NCBI RefSeq assembly: GCF_003149455.1 | Contig: NZ_QFFK01000005.1 | Span: 372,001-436,000 of the forward strand | Length of the DNA: 64,000 bases | DNA from: Chitinophaga deserti | Lineage (GTDB): Bacteria; Bacteroidota; Bacteroidia; Chitinophagales; Chitinophagaceae | Direction of reading: 5' to 3' | Part shown: positions 18,062 to 28,600 of the stretch, piece by piece | Layout of the letters: each line of letters starts with the position of its first letter | Position numbering within the stretch: the first letter of the stretch is position 1 | Notes under the pieces: model-generated | What the model was told of the DNA's origin: nothing | Databases searched by the model: none | The model's input: only the letters and a program-made list of their open reading frames with translations | Program-made: the position numbers and the translations under genes

Positions 18062-20203
18062 ATGAAGTTGAAAATGAAAGCGGTTGTACCGATACTGCTC
18101 ATCGGCATATCGGCAGGAATATTTGCCTTTGCAAAGATCGGCGCGAATGACGACCCGCCCGGAAGATACCAGACGATCATGACCCTGGTGGGCCAGATCC
18201 TGAAAGAAGGCCATTACCAGCCTAAGAAAATCGATGATGCTTTTTCCCGTGAAGTGTTCACGAAATACCTCAAGAACCTCGACGGTGAGAAGAAGTTCTT
18301 CCTGAAAAGCGATATCGACGAGCTGAAGAAACTGGAGAACCATGTGGATGATGAGCTGGAAGGCGCACCACTGGATTTCTTCAATAAAAGCACAGAGCTG
18401 ATCAAGAAGCGCACTATCGAAGTGGCTGCCATCTATCCCGAAGTGCTCTCCAGGCCCTTCGATTTCTCCAAACCCGAGAAGGTAGACCTTGACCCCGATG
18501 CTGCACAATGGCCTGTAGACGAAGCCGCCCGTGTGGAAGCATGGCGCAAGGCCCTCAAATACCGCACCCTCGAAAAGTATGCAGATCTTATCACCATCCG
18601 TGATAAAGATAAATCCAATAAGACCGACGCTCAGCTTGAGGTGGAAGCCCGCGAGAAAGTGAAGAAGGTATACGACCGCTACTTCGACCGGCTGAAGAAC
18701 CGTACGAAGGAAGACGACCGTTTCGCCCTCTACATGAATGCCATCACTACCACGATGGATCCCCACACCGATTACATGCCCCCGCTGGAAAAACGTTCGT
18801 TCCAGGAGTCTATGTCTGGCCGCTTCTACGGCATTGGCGCTCAGCTCCGGGAAGAGGAAGGACGTATCAAGATCGTAAGCATCGTAACCGGCAGTCCCTC
18901 CTGGAAACAGGGCCAGCTGAAGGCTGATGACGTGATCCTGAAAGTAGGGGAAGGTGATAAAGAACCGGTAGACATCGGCGGTTTCCCCGTTGAAGAAGCC
19001 GTTACCCACATCCGCGGCTCCAAAGGCAGCGTGGTGAAACTTACCGTAAAAAGCGTGGATGGTACTGTGAAAGTGATTCCCATCGTAAGGGATGAGATCA
19101 AGCTCGATGATGTATTCGCAAAATCTGCCGTTATCAACGGTCAGCATAAGATCGGTTATATCTACCTCCCTGAGTTCTATGCCGACTTTAACGACCGCCA
19201 GGGCGCTTTCTCCTATGACGATGTAGCAGAAGAGATCCGCAAACTGAAAGCTGAGAAAGTAGATGGCATCATCCTCGACCTCCGCTTCAATGGTGGCGGT
19301 TCCCTCCCCGACGTTATCAAAATGGCAGGCCTCTTTGTTCCGGAAGGCACCATGGTGCAGGTACGTTCCCGCTCCGGCGAAGTACAGCAGCAGCGCGACC
19401 GTGATAAAGGCGTGGCTTACGACGGCCCCCTCGCTATCATGGTAAACGAGTTCAGTGCTTCCGCTTCCGAGATCATGGCAGCAGCCATGCAGGATTATAA
19501 GCGTGCCGTAGTGATCGGCAGCCCCAGCACCTTTGGTAAAGGCACCGTACAGCGCCTGCTGGACCTCGATGCTTTCGTGAAAGGCGACGCAGGCGGCAGC
19601 CTCGGCGCTATCAAGCTCACCGTACAGAAATTCTACCGTGCAAACGGCGGTTCCACACAGCTGAAAGGCGTGGAGTCTGACGTGGTGCTGCCTTCTCCCT
19701 ACTACGAAGTAGGCGAAAAGAAAGATAAAGACGCCCTCAAATGGGACGTTGTTCCTAAAGCAGATTATGCTGCATGGAGCGAACCGGTAGATGTGGCACC
19801 GCTGAAAGCTAAATCTGCAGAACGCATCGCTAATAACGAAGCGTTCCGTATGATCAACGAAAATATCGCCACCCTGAAAAAACTGGATGAGCAGAAAACC
19901 TATTCGCTGGATCTGAACTCTTATAAGGCAGACCAGAAAAAGAATGCCGCAGCGCTCAAACGCTACGATTCCGTAAACGATAAGGTGAAACCGCTCAATA
20001 TCAGCAGCCTTCAGGCAGATCTGCAGAAGATAGGAACCGACACCGTGAAACTGGCCCGTAACAAAGACTGGCTGAAAGCACGTAATAAAGATCCTTACCT
20101 GAGCGAAGCGGTGAATGTGATGAACGACCTGATCATGCAGCAATCGTTCCCTAAACTGAAGAATAACTATACGGATGCTAAGGCCCCGGCCCCTAAGCAA
20201 TAA
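18062..20203 (+). CDS. prc: Carboxy-terminal processing protease (Prc/Tsp-type, S41A)
   Basis: A 713-residue exported serine protease. An N-terminal signal or anchor (about residues 4-24) precedes a Tsp-type N-terminal helical domain (30-240). A PDZ domain follows (about 252-340; FYGIGAQLREEEGRIKIVSI), then the S41 core with DLRFNGGGSL, the nucleophile in NEFSASASE (Ser467) and the general base Lys493 in FGKGTVQ. A C-terminal helical domain (about 560-713) is typical of Prc. E. coli Prc degrades periplasmic proteins by their C-termini and controls peptidoglycan hydrolases. The start at 18062 removes an implausible 23-residue hydrophilic leader. Confidence 0.95.
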   Translation: MKLKMKAVVPILLIGISAGIFAFAKIGANDDPPGRYQTIMTLVGQILKEGHYQPKKIDDAFSREVFTKYLKNLDGEKKFFLKSDIDELKKLENHVDDELEGAPLDFFNKSTELIKKRTIEVAAIYPEVLSRPFDFSKPEKVDLDPDAAQWPVDEAARVEAWRKALKYRTLEKYADLITIRDKDKSNKTDAQLEVEAREKVKKVYDRYFDRLKNRTKEDDRFALYMNAITTTMDPHTDYMPPLEKRSFQESMSGRFYGIGAQLREEEGRIKIVSIVTGSPSWKQGQLKADDVILKVGEGDKEPVDIGGFPVEEAVTHIRGSKGSVVKLTVKSVDGTVKVIPIVRDEIKLDDVFAKSAVINGQHKIGYIYLPEFYADFNDRQGAFSYDDVAEEIRKLKAEKVDGIILDLRFNGGGSLPDVIKMAGLFVPEGTMVQVRSRSGEVQQQRDRDKGVAYDGPLAIMVNEFSASASEIMAAAMQDYKRAVVIGSPSTFGKGTVQRLLDLDAFVKGDAGGSLGAIKLTVQKFYRANGGSTQLKGVESDVVLPSPYYEVGEKKDKDALKWDVVPKADYAAWSEPVDVAPLKAKSAERIANNEAFRMINENIATLKKLDEQKTYSLDLNSYKADQKKNAAALKRYDSVNDKVKPLNISSLQADLQKIGTDTVKLARNKDWLKARNKDPYLSEAVNVMNDLIMQQSFPKLKNNYTDAKAPAPKQ

Positions 20204-20220
20204 GTATATCGCATTAATAG

Positions 20221-20253
20221 AAAAGGGTAAAGCACCGTTGCTTTACCCTTTTT
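20221..20253. terminator. Bidirectional terminator between prc and the PUL
   Basis: A stem GGGTAAAGCA/TGCTTTACCC with a short loop, A4 on the left and T6 on the right. It ends the protease gene on plus and the polysaccharide utilisation operon on minus. Confidence 0.9.
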
Positions 20254-20278
20254 TCATTTTGGCTGATGATAGATTCTC

Positions 20279-21985
20279 TCATTCTGATTTTATGACCCGG
20301 CTGCGCGGCGATATGCCGTTTGCGTTGATGGCCTCGATTTGGAAATAATAAGGCAGCGTGCGGTCCATTCCCTTGAAATAATACTCGTTTTTACTGTGTA
20401 CCATGATGCAGTTGTACAGCTTATCCGGCGCGGTGCCGAAGTAGATGTTGTAAGCATAGGCATCTATTGACGGCGACCATTTAATCCATGCGCTGCGCTT
20501 GTCTTTTTCCGTGCGCAGCACCATAAAGGTGTTCACCGTATCTGGCTTTGCCCCATGGCCGGTGCCAAAGGCGCGTAAACCGCTGATGGCAAACCTGCCG
20601 GTTGGCATGTGTACATTCTCAAGTCTTATATAACGCGTTTTAACGGCCTTTTCCAGCTGGATGTAGTCGTGCGGCACATCGGTACGGTTACGGCTCTTAT
20701 CGGCCAGTAAATGCCACTTTCTGCCATCAGGAGAGTACAGGAGCTTATACTGATGATAGGTATCGGTTTGTTTGCCGAGGAACTCCGCGTCCTGGTCGGC
20801 GTAATTGATCTGGATGGCTTCCACGGTGGAGAGGGCGCCCAGGTCTGTCTGTATCCATTCTCCCGCGTTGCCGGTGGCGGCGCTCCAGTAGGTTTTAATG
20901 TCTTCATCCACGGCAAAGTTGGGAAGGTTCGCTCCTAAGGTGGAGGAAACGGTAACGGGTTGCTGATAGTTCAGCAGCATCCATCCGGTAAAGCGCTGGT
21001 CGGCATAATGCGGGTAATCCCCGAAAGCCGTGTTACAGTACATTACGCCTTCTTTATCGAAGCCTGCAGGCCACAGCCCCAGCCGCCGTTCAAAGTTGTT
21101 CTTTACGGATATGGCAATGGTGGAGATGTGCCACCACTTCCCGGCTTTATCCTGGAAGGTGGCACCATGCCCCGCCCCGCGTGCAAAGCCACCGGGTTTA
21201 TAACTCACGGGATCGGGCTGTGGGGTAAACGGTCCTAACGGACCTTCACCTACCACCACACCATCGGCATACCCGGAGAATTCGGTACCGGGAGCGCCGT
21301 ATTGCAGGTAGTATTTACCGTTGTGTTTCGTCATCCAGGCGCCTTCGATGAAGGGATCGAGGAAAGTGTTATCGCTGTACTCGCCGAAGCGCTGCCATCC
21401 GTAGCGCCAGTCTTCCAGCAGGTACATTTCCTTCCGCGTGCCTTTAGGGGCGAAGGTTTTGCGGTCCATTTCCACGCCGTAAAGCGGGTAGCGGTTGCTG
21501 CTGCCGTTGTACATGTACAGCTTTTCGTCGTCATCCACAAAGAAGGCGGGGTCCCATCCGCCGATCTCCAGTGAGTCGAGCGCTTCTTTCCACTCGTTCC
21601 CTTTGGGATCGGTGCTCATCCAGATGGGGAAGTTACTGCTGTAGGTAGAGCCGAAAACAAACAGTGTATCGCCCATGGCCCAGGCGGCAGGGGCACAGAG
21701 CTCGTCGTACACCTTATGCCAGGGCTTGAGGAATTTGCGGGAAACGAAAGTCCATTGCAGAAGGTCGGGGCTATGCCAGTAGCCCCACTGGTTAGTGCTG
21801 AAAAGGTAGTAGTCTCCTTTGAAGGGAACGATCACCGGGTCGGCCGTGGCCCTGTGTTTCCCCCATTCCGCAAAATTGGGGATGGGGGTGTACCCGTAAT
21901 CGAGGTTCATCGGGTTGCAGTAAGTGTTTTGAGCGGATGCTTCTACGCCTGTGAGCATCAGCAAAGCAATAAGCGTTTTGCGCAT
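20279..21985 (-). CDS. GH43-type glycoside hydrolase with discoidin and Fn3-like domains
   Basis: A 568-residue exported enzyme, last gene of the PUL. After the signal peptide (MRKTLIALLMLTGVEASA) comes a five-bladed propeller of GH43 type. The three expected acids are visible: Asp49 in RATADPVIV (base), Asp145 in GGWDPAFFVDDD (pKa modulator) and Glu214 in PFIEGAWMTKHNGKYYL (acid). A discoidin (F5/8 type C) carbohydrate-binding domain follows at about 345-475 (GEWIQTDLGALSTVEAIQIN, RYIRLENVHMP), then a fibronectin-III-like module. GH43 includes arabinosidases, xylosidases and galactosidases; the linkage is not predictable here. It starts 2 nt after the GH144 gene. Confidence 0.9.
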   Translation of the reverse strand: MRKTLIALLMLTGVEASAQNTYCNPMNLDYGYTPIPNFAEWGKHRATADPVIVPFKGDYYLFSTNQWGYWHSPDLLQWTFVSRKFLKPWHKVYDELCAPAAWAMGDTLFVFGSTYSSNFPIWMSTDPKGNEWKEALDSLEIGGWDPAFFVDDDEKLYMYNGSSNRYPLYGVEMDRKTFAPKGTRKEMYLLEDWRYGWQRFGEYSDNTFLDPFIEGAWMTKHNGKYYLQYGAPGTEFSGYADGVVVGEGPLGPFTPQPDPVSYKPGGFARGAGHGATFQDKAGKWWHISTIAISVKNNFERRLGLWPAGFDKEGVMYCNTAFGDYPHYADQRFTGWMLLNYQQPVTVSSTLGANLPNFAVDEDIKTYWSAATGNAGEWIQTDLGALSTVEAIQINYADQDAEFLGKQTDTYHQYKLLYSPDGRKWHLLADKSRNRTDVPHDYIQLEKAVKTRYIRLENVHMPTGRFAISGLRAFGTGHGAKPDTVNTFMVLRTEKDKRSAWIKWSPSIDAYAYNIYFGTAPDKLYNCIMVHSKNEYYFKGMDRTLPYYFQIEAINANGISPRSRVIKSE

Positions 21986-21987
21986 GA

Positions 21988-23331
21988 TTACTGTAAATGC
22001 GGGCTTTGAAACCCTAAATTGGCCAATCCCGTCTTCACCTCCGGACAGCTCATGAACAATTGCCAGAACAGTTTGCTGCGGTGGTTTTCTATCATCACAA
22101 TAATAGGTCCCTGGTCGATGGCGAGGAAGGAACTGGCATACCAGCCGGTTTTGGGAGCAAAGGCATCAATGAACCCGTATTCTTTCCAGAGCTTATCGCC
22201 CAGTTTGTAATAGAAATAATCCAAAGCCATGCCCGATTGTTCAGGCGTATAGGGAAAAGATGCCAATGCAGCTGTGGGAGCGATCACTCCAACATCGTTG
22301 GTGGGTGAGCTGGCGGTGTACCCGTCTTTGATATCGCTGGCGGTGAGGCCCCATATTTTATCGGAGTACCCGCGTGCCTGCGGATCGGCCTTACAGTAGT
22401 TCCAGTTGATGAGTGCGTGGCGGGTATTTTGCTCCCAGTAATCGCCATAGGCATCCTTCAGCCCGTTGGGATCGAGGCCGAGGAAGGAATAGTGGGCGAA
22501 GAAGAGCGGGCCGCCATAATCAGGACCCAGGGGAAGGGTATGATTGTAATATACTTTGTTGCTGCGCATGGCTCCGTTGCGCGCCCATCCATCGTCGTAT
22601 ACCGATCTGGGGATGGCGTGGGTGGGGGAGGATGCTGCCAGTACGTAGGTGATGAGGCATTCGTTCCAGCCGGCGATGGGCATGTTCATGGCCCAGCCTT
22701 TATCGGCACTCCAGTGCCAGTAGAGCTTCTGTTCCCCGTTTTTACGGAAGAAGTTCCATTCCACGGCGTGCCAGATATCGTTGATATCCTGCCTGAGCGC
22801 GGCTTCTTCTGCACCGGCGCCGTTAAAGAACTGGCGGGCGCAAAGCAGGCCCTGGATGAGGTAGGAGGTTTCTACAAGGTCGGCACCGTTATCGTTGGGG
22901 CTGAATGGAATGGTGGCGCCGCTGGCGCCGTTGAGCCAGTGGGGGAAGGCGCCGTGGTAAGCAACGGCTTTGGTTTTTAGAAATGTTGTCATCTTCTTCA
23001 GCCGGGCCAGTCCTTCGGCACGGGTAATAAACTGGCGGTGTACGCCTGCAATGATGGCCATTACCCCGAAGCCGGAGCCGCCGGAGGTAACGATATCGCC
23101 GGAGGTATTGCGTTCGCGGGATAGACCGCTTTCCGGATGCCCGAAGTCCCAGAAGTATTTGAAGGTTTGCTGCTGCACTTTGGTGAGCAATGCTTCGCGG
23201 GTGATGCGCGGGAATTTGTCGGCCGTGTCCTTTACGGGCCCGGGCCCTGGTGCGGGAGAGCCGTCGCCCTTGCCGGAGCAGGACGACAGGCTACCCATTA
23301 ACAGGAAGGCCCAGAGTAGGGGCTTAAGCAT
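21988..23331 (-). CDS. GH144-type endo-beta-1,2-glucanase, lipoprotein
   Basis: A 447-residue (alpha/alpha)6-barrel protein of the 'glucoamylase family' group (PF10091), which includes GH144 endo-beta-1,2-glucanase first described from Chitinophaga pinensis. A lipobox LSSC (Cys18) and an acidic/Pro linker indicate a lipoprotein, probably surface-exposed. The barrel has the family opening QQQTFKYFWDFGHPESGLS. An acidic cluster in NDNGADLVETS (Asp147, Asp151, Glu154) and Glu224 in GWNECLITYV fall where the active site is expected. It sits in an operon between a LamG lipoprotein and a GH43 enzyme. The GH144 assignment is by memory of the family; a GH162-like or other branch should be excluded by search. 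Confidence 0.88.
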   Translation of the reverse strand: MLKPLLWAFLLMGSLSSCSGKGDGSPAPGPGPVKDTADKFPRITREALLTKVQQQTFKYFWDFGHPESGLSRERNTSGDIVTSGGSGFGVMAIIAGVHRQFITRAEGLARLKKMTTFLKTKAVAYHGAFPHWLNGASGATIPFSPNDNGADLVETSYLIQGLLCARQFFNGAGAEEAALRQDINDIWHAVEWNFFRKNGEQKLYWHWSADKGWAMNMPIAGWNECLITYVLAASSPTHAIPRSVYDDGWARNGAMRSNKVYYNHTLPLGPDYGGPLFFAHYSFLGLDPNGLKDAYGDYWEQNTRHALINWNYCKADPQARGYSDKIWGLTASDIKDGYTASSPTNDVGVIAPTAALASFPYTPEQSGMALDYFYYKLGDKLWKEYGFIDAFAPKTGWYASSFLAIDQGPIIVMIENHRSKLFWQLFMSCPEVKTGLANLGFQSPHLQ

Positions 23332-23340
23332 GGTTGCGGT

Positions 23341-24165
23341 CTAACGTTTGTTGGTGAATAATGATTTAACGTCGGCATCAGAGATGGCAACGGTATATAC
23401 TTTAAACTGGTCGAGCATACCGGAATAGCGCTGCATCCATCCGTCTACCGTAGTGCTGAACACACCGGCATGCTGCTGGAAGCCGCCAATCACGAACTTC
23501 ATGGGGTCTTTAAACTCCAATGGTCCCAGCGGCTGGTTGTTCTTCACCCGGTTGGCCACCCCTGCAGGCAGTGCAATTTTATCGCCGTCGAGGAAAGCAC
23601 TGAATACGGAGGTAGCGGCATCGTACCGGAAAGCAAGGTGGCGCCATTTGCCGTACATGTCGGGCAGGCGGTTAACGCCGTTGTTGTTATTGAACTCTAC
23701 CCAGTTGTCTGCAAACTTGAATTTCAGCAGCATGGAATTATCTGCCGCATCGCCATTGCCTTCGATGAGTGCGAAGAGGTTGCCCCAGAAGTCGGAGGAG
23801 CGGCCCAATACAAACACCGTTTGCGCACCGCCGGTATGCTTCTGGGTATTGATCCAGAAGGCAACGGTGAAGCTCGTCATGGAGCCGATCTTTGAACCGG
23901 CGGCATACACCATCATGGCGTTGGACGCGCCTTTATAGGCTTTGCCGTGAACACCGTCCACGTAAGTTACGTTGGTAGGCACGCCTTTTTCGTAATAGAT
24001 ACTGTCGATAGCGCTGTTCTCGAACCAGAGGTTGCGCTGGAGCGGACCGTTCAGCTTCGCCGTATCATCCGGAATAATAACCAGTGGCGGCCTTTCCATC
24101 TTCTGGCAGGAAGCAAGCCCTGCCGCGGCGATGCATATGGTGAGGAGGAATTTATGGATAAACAT
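23341..24165 (-). CDS. LamG/concanavalin-A-like lipoprotein, probable surface glycan-binding protein
   Basis: A 274-residue lipoprotein (lipobox LASC, Cys20). Residues from about 65 to 270 form a LamG-like jelly roll: FTVAFWINTQKHTGG, WRHLAFRYDAATSVFSAFLDG and QRYSGMLDQFKVYTVAISDADV are characteristic. It lies directly after SusD, the usual place for the surface glycan-binding protein of a PUL, so binding of the target polysaccharide is the likely role. No catalytic residues of GH16 are seen (no ExDxE motif), which argues against an enzyme. Confidence 0.85.
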   Translation of the reverse strand: MFIHKFLLTICIAAAGLASCQKMERPPLVIIPDDTAKLNGPLQRNLWFENSAIDSIYYEKGVPTNVTYVDGVHGKAYKGASNAMMVYAAGSKIGSMTSFTVAFWINTQKHTGGAQTVFVLGRSSDFWGNLFALIEGNGDAADNSMLLKFKFADNWVEFNNNNGVNRLPDMYGKWRHLAFRYDAATSVFSAFLDGDKIALPAGVANRVKNNQPLGPLEFKDPMKFVIGGFQQHAGVFSTTVDGWMQRYSGMLDQFKVYTVAISDADVKSLFTNKR

Positions 24166-24186
24166 GATTGTGGTCGTTTAATTGGA

Positions 24187-25680
24187 TCAATAATCAGGAT
24201 TCTGCTTCAGTACACCGCCGGACTTGTCGATCTCCGGCTGGGGGATAGGCAGGTAGCGGTTGCGGGGCTGGTAGTTTTTACCCAGCTGTGCAAATACATC
24301 TTCCGCAATGCCCCAGCGCACCAGGTCGTAGAAGCGTTCGTGTTCCATACCGAATTCCACTCTTCTCTCGTGGCGGATCTTCTCACGCAGTTCTGCCTGA
24401 TCGGTAGTTACCACTTTGGGTAATGTACCGGCAGGAGCTCCCTGGCGTGCGCGGGCACGGATCATTTCCAGCCAGTTCAGTGCATCGGTTGTATTGGCAG
24501 CGCCGCCCAGTTCGTTGGCTGCTTCTGCTGCCCAGAGCAGTACATCGGCATACCGGATAATGCGCATGTTTAGCCAGCGCCCTGCACGGGGAACGCCGCC
24601 GCCCATGCTGTTACGGATATTGGGGTGCGTGTATGCCTTGCGGTTGTACCACTGGCCGGTGAGCCCTGCCTGTGAAGTAATGGTGCCGTTGATGCCATAC
24701 GGGTCGGGAGCATTGTTGGCCATGCAGGTGTATTCTCTGCGCGGGTCGCCGGGTTCGAATGCATTGTACAGGTTTTCGGTAGGCAGGTTCCATCCCCAGC
24801 CAAGATCCCAGCTGCCGGAGCCGCGTACGCCCTGGTAGTTGGCGTACTGGATGCCGAAGTCCTGCGTGGCGTTGTACAACGCCTGAATCTCGAAAATGGA
24901 TTCTATGTTGTTTTCTCCTTCTTCGGTGAATACTTTCCAGTAAGGCTCGTATAGCCTGTAGGTATTGGAGTTGATGATTTCACGGCAGGCGCCGAGGGCA
25001 GAGCCCCAATTGCCGCGCGTCATCCATGTTTTGGCGTGCAGTGCTTTCGCGGCCCATTTGGTGGAACGCCCGATGTAGGTAGATTCCCATGCTGCGGGCA
25101 GCACGGTACCGGCTTCCGTAAGGTCGGCATCGATGAGGGCGTATATCTCGGCTACGGGCTTCTTGGGCACGTTGCCTTCCGCGGTGGTGGTTACAATGAA
25201 ATCGATCTTGGGAATGTCTCCAAAGGCACGAACAAGATTGAAGTAAGCATATGCGCGGATGAATTTGGCCTCTGCACGGTTTACACGCTCGGAGGGTTTG
25301 GGGTCAGAGATCTTATCTACCGCACCTATCACATCGTTACAGAGCTTTACCAGTTTGTAATGATCGCCCCAGTAATCGTTGAGCAGCCAGAAGTCTCTCA
25401 GGTAATTGAAATCATCGAACATCTGTTCTGCAGGTACGCCATCGCTGGCGATGCTGCCTTTCATAGCATCGTCTGACCGGATGCTGTGCACGGCGCCGAA
25501 CTTCACGCCGGAGCATCCTTCGGTACGGAGCCCTGCGTAGATGGCCATTACCTGGCTTTCGAGGGCGCTGAGCCCCAGATCGTCCTGCGTATACTGGCCC
25601 AGTGGTTTGCGTTCAAGGAATTTGCTGCAGCCTGCTACACCGATGCTGAGCATGAATATGGGAAGAATGATTTTTTTCAT
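24187..25680 (-). CDS. SusD/RagB-family outer-membrane glycan-binding lipoprotein
   Basis: A 497-residue SusD-like protein. The lipobox is GVAGC (Cys18), followed by the typical SKFLERKPLGQYT. Conserved landmarks are EAKFIRAYAYFNLVRAFGDIP (TPR-like helices), STKWAAKALHAKTWM, RYADVLLWAAEAANELGG, and a C-terminal EKIRHERRVEFGMEHERFYDLVRWG with YLPIPQPEID. It caps the SusC channel at the cell surface and delivers oligosaccharides. It starts 11 nt after susC, as in almost all PULs. Confidence 0.97.
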   Translation of the reverse strand: MKKIILPIFMLSIGVAGCSKFLERKPLGQYTQDDLGLSALESQVMAIYAGLRTEGCSGVKFGAVHSIRSDDAMKGSIASDGVPAEQMFDDFNYLRDFWLLNDYWGDHYKLVKLCNDVIGAVDKISDPKPSERVNRAEAKFIRAYAYFNLVRAFGDIPKIDFIVTTTAEGNVPKKPVAEIYALIDADLTEAGTVLPAAWESTYIGRSTKWAAKALHAKTWMTRGNWGSALGACREIINSNTYRLYEPYWKVFTEEGENNIESIFEIQALYNATQDFGIQYANYQGVRGSGSWDLGWGWNLPTENLYNAFEPGDPRREYTCMANNAPDPYGINGTITSQAGLTGQWYNRKAYTHPNIRNSMGGGVPRAGRWLNMRIIRYADVLLWAAEAANELGGAANTTDALNWLEMIRARARQGAPAGTLPKVVTTDQAELREKIRHERRVEFGMEHERFYDLVRWGIAEDVFAQLGKNYQPRNRYLPIPQPEIDKSGGVLKQNPDY

Positions 25681-25691
25681 GTTGCGGCAGT

Positions 25692-28600
25692 TTAAAAGTT
25701 AAGGTTGACGCCGAAGGAATAGATGGCGGGCAGCGGATAAGATCCGTTGTCTACCCCGAACGATGTGGAGGTTCCTCCGAACTCAGGTGTGTACCCGGAG
25801 TTGCGTTTGAACGTTTTTACGTTCTGTGCGTTCACGAACACGCGCAGCGATTGCATGTTGAGCCGCTGCAGCTGCTCTTTGGTGAAGCTGTAACCCAGCT
25901 GGATATTGCGGATACGGAAGTAACTGCCGTCTTCGATATTGTAAGTGGAATTGAGCGTGTTATTACCACGGCCGGTATGGAGGATAGGCTCCCAGTTGGA
26001 GGTGCCCACGCCATGCCAGCGGTCGAGGCGGTAAGTGGGGTAGTTGGTTTGTGTGAAGGTGCTGATCTTACCCCAGTTCCGGAAGATCTCATTACCATAT
26101 ACGCCCTGTCCTTCCACACCGAGATCGAGCTGCTTGTAGCTGATGGTAGCGGCAATGCCATACGTGAAATCGGGCGTGGGATTGCCGATCATGGTACGGT
26201 CGTCGGTATTGATCTTGCCGTCTTTATTCACATCGCGGTATTTGATGTCGCCGGTTTTTACTTCACCCAGTTCGCTCACGGGAGATTTCATGATCTCTTC
26301 CTGCGTCTGGTAAATACCGTCGTGGATATAGCCGTGGAAGTAGCCGATGGGGTAGCCTTCCTGCGTCCAGGAGGGGTCGGAGATGATGTTGAAGCCTTTG
26401 CGGTTGAGGGCTTCCACTTTGTTTTTGATGGTAGTGAGGTTACCGCCGATGCTGTAGCTCCAGTCCTGGTTAATCTTATCATTCCAGTTCAGCATCAGTT
26501 CAAACCCTTTGTTAGACACGGTTCCCGCGTTCTTCATTTCACCCACGCCGCCGGATACACCGGTGGAGGGGAGAATCACGAGGATGTCTTTGGTGAGCTT
26601 GTTGTAATAATTAGCTTCTGCACGGAGGCGGTTGCGAAGCGTAGTGATCTCGAAGCCGGCTTCCCAGGAGCGGGCAGTTTCCCAATGCAGGTCTTTGGCT
26701 ACAAAGTATTCCGGCTGCAGGGCTACCACGATGTTTTCACCGAACACACCGGAGTTGGCGCCGGTGAGGCTCGGCCATGCGGGATAGCGGCGGTCGCCCA
26801 CGTTCTGGTTACCCAGCACGCCGTAGCTGCCTTTGATCTTGAGGTATTCCATCCACGAAACATCTTTCAGGAATGGTTCTTCACTGGCTACCCAGGCCAC
26901 GCCTGCCGCAGCAAAGTGCTGCCATTGGTTGCCCAGTGCCTGGAAGGCGTTGGAGCCGTCCAAACGGTAAGAGGCATTCAGCAGGTATTTGTTTTTGTAG
27001 TTGTAGAGCCCGCGGAAGAGGTAGGAGAGCGTAGCCATATCCCATGCCTGGCCGCTGCCACGGAGGGTAGTGCCATCACCCATATCGCTGTTGGCGAACC
27101 AGTAGCGGTGGTTGTGGGGGATGGGGCGGCCTTTCTGCTGCTGTACGCTGGCCTTTGTATTCTCGTAAGAGTTATAGTAAGTGGTGAAGCCTGCCAGCGC
27201 CGTAAGGTTGTGGTGCCCGAAGGAGCGCTTATAGGTAAGCAGGTAATCGCTTTGTACTTTGGTGTAGATATTCTGCTCCTGGTTGATGGAAGCGGTTTTT
27301 ACCACTGAATCCCTGCGGGAAGTGAGTTCCGGATTATAGAACGTGATAGTAGGAGTGAAAGAGCGGTTGTTGTTGAACCCGTAATCCACATAGAAAGAGG
27401 AACGGAATGTAAGATCGCGGAACAGCTTCAGTTCTGCGAACACACTACCCAATGCGCGGTACTCGATGTTGTGTGCAATATTCTTCCGCAGTTCTACGTC
27501 GTACATGGGGTTGAACACCTGCGCACGCTGGAAGCTGGGCATGGTATGATACAAGCCGTATTCATCGTTGTATACGGGAGCGATGGGAGCCGCGGTGATG
27601 GCGCCGCCCACATCTTTGGTAACGGGCAGCTGCGCACGGTAGTCGGAGAAGCTTACACCGAACTTCAGTGCTTTGGTCACCTGCAGCTCATCGTTCATAT
27701 TGATGGTGATCTTCTGCAGCTTTTCGTGTTTGATAAGTCCCTGCTCAGTGGTGTAACCCATGCCTACGTAGAGTTTGTTCTTTTCCGTGGCGTTGCTGAT
27801 GCTGAGGTTATTATAGTTGAGGATACCATCCTGGAAGATCTCATCCTGCCAGTTGGTATTACCCTGCCAGTTGGAGTAATCATAAGCGGGGTTGCCCTGG
27901 TTGGCCAGCTGTTCGTTGAACATGGTCTTGAACTGCGCCGCGTCTGCCACTTTGATGCGGTCCACCACTTTCTTGATACCCACCGTGGAGTTGAGGTTGA
28001 TGACGGTTTGACCAGCTTTCGCCTTTTTGGTGGTGATGGTGATAACCCCGTTGGCTCCGCGTACGCCGAAGATGGCGAGGGAGGAGGGGTCTTTCAGTAC
28101 GTCGAAAGATTCGATGTCGGCGGGGTTGAGGAAGTTGATGTTATCGTTGATGATCCCGTCTACCACATAAATGGGTTTCACGCCATTGATGGTGTTGGTA
28201 CCGCGGATACGCACATCCGGGTCGGTGTTCATGCGGCCGTTGTTCACGATGGTGAGGCCGGGCACCTTGCCCTGGAGGGAGCTCATGGGGTTGGCGGAGG
28301 GTTTATCTGCCACTTCGCTGCCTTTAACGGAAACGATGGAACCGGTGAGGTCGCGCTTCTGGGCGGTACCATAACCGATTACGATTACCTGTTCCAGCTG
28401 CTCCTGTGCCACGGCGAGGGTGATGTTGATCACATTCTGGTCGCCTACGGTTACTTCCTGCGGGGTGTACCCGATGAAAGTGATCTGGAGCACCGAGCCT
28501 TTGGGGGCGTTGATGGAGAACATACCGGTAGCGTCTGTGATAGTTCCCTGGGAAGTGCCTTTAATGCGGATAGCCGCACCGGGGATGGGCGCACCGTCTG

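Noticed and set aside
17987..20200. A 737-codon open frame on the minus strand over the prc gene
   Set aside because: It mirrors the real gene, which has a signal peptide, PDZ domain and complete Ser/Lys active site; the antisense product has no motif.
23341..24165. LamG-type PUL protein as a GH16 glucanase
   Set aside because: The GH16 catalytic ExDxE motif is absent; binding protein is the better call.
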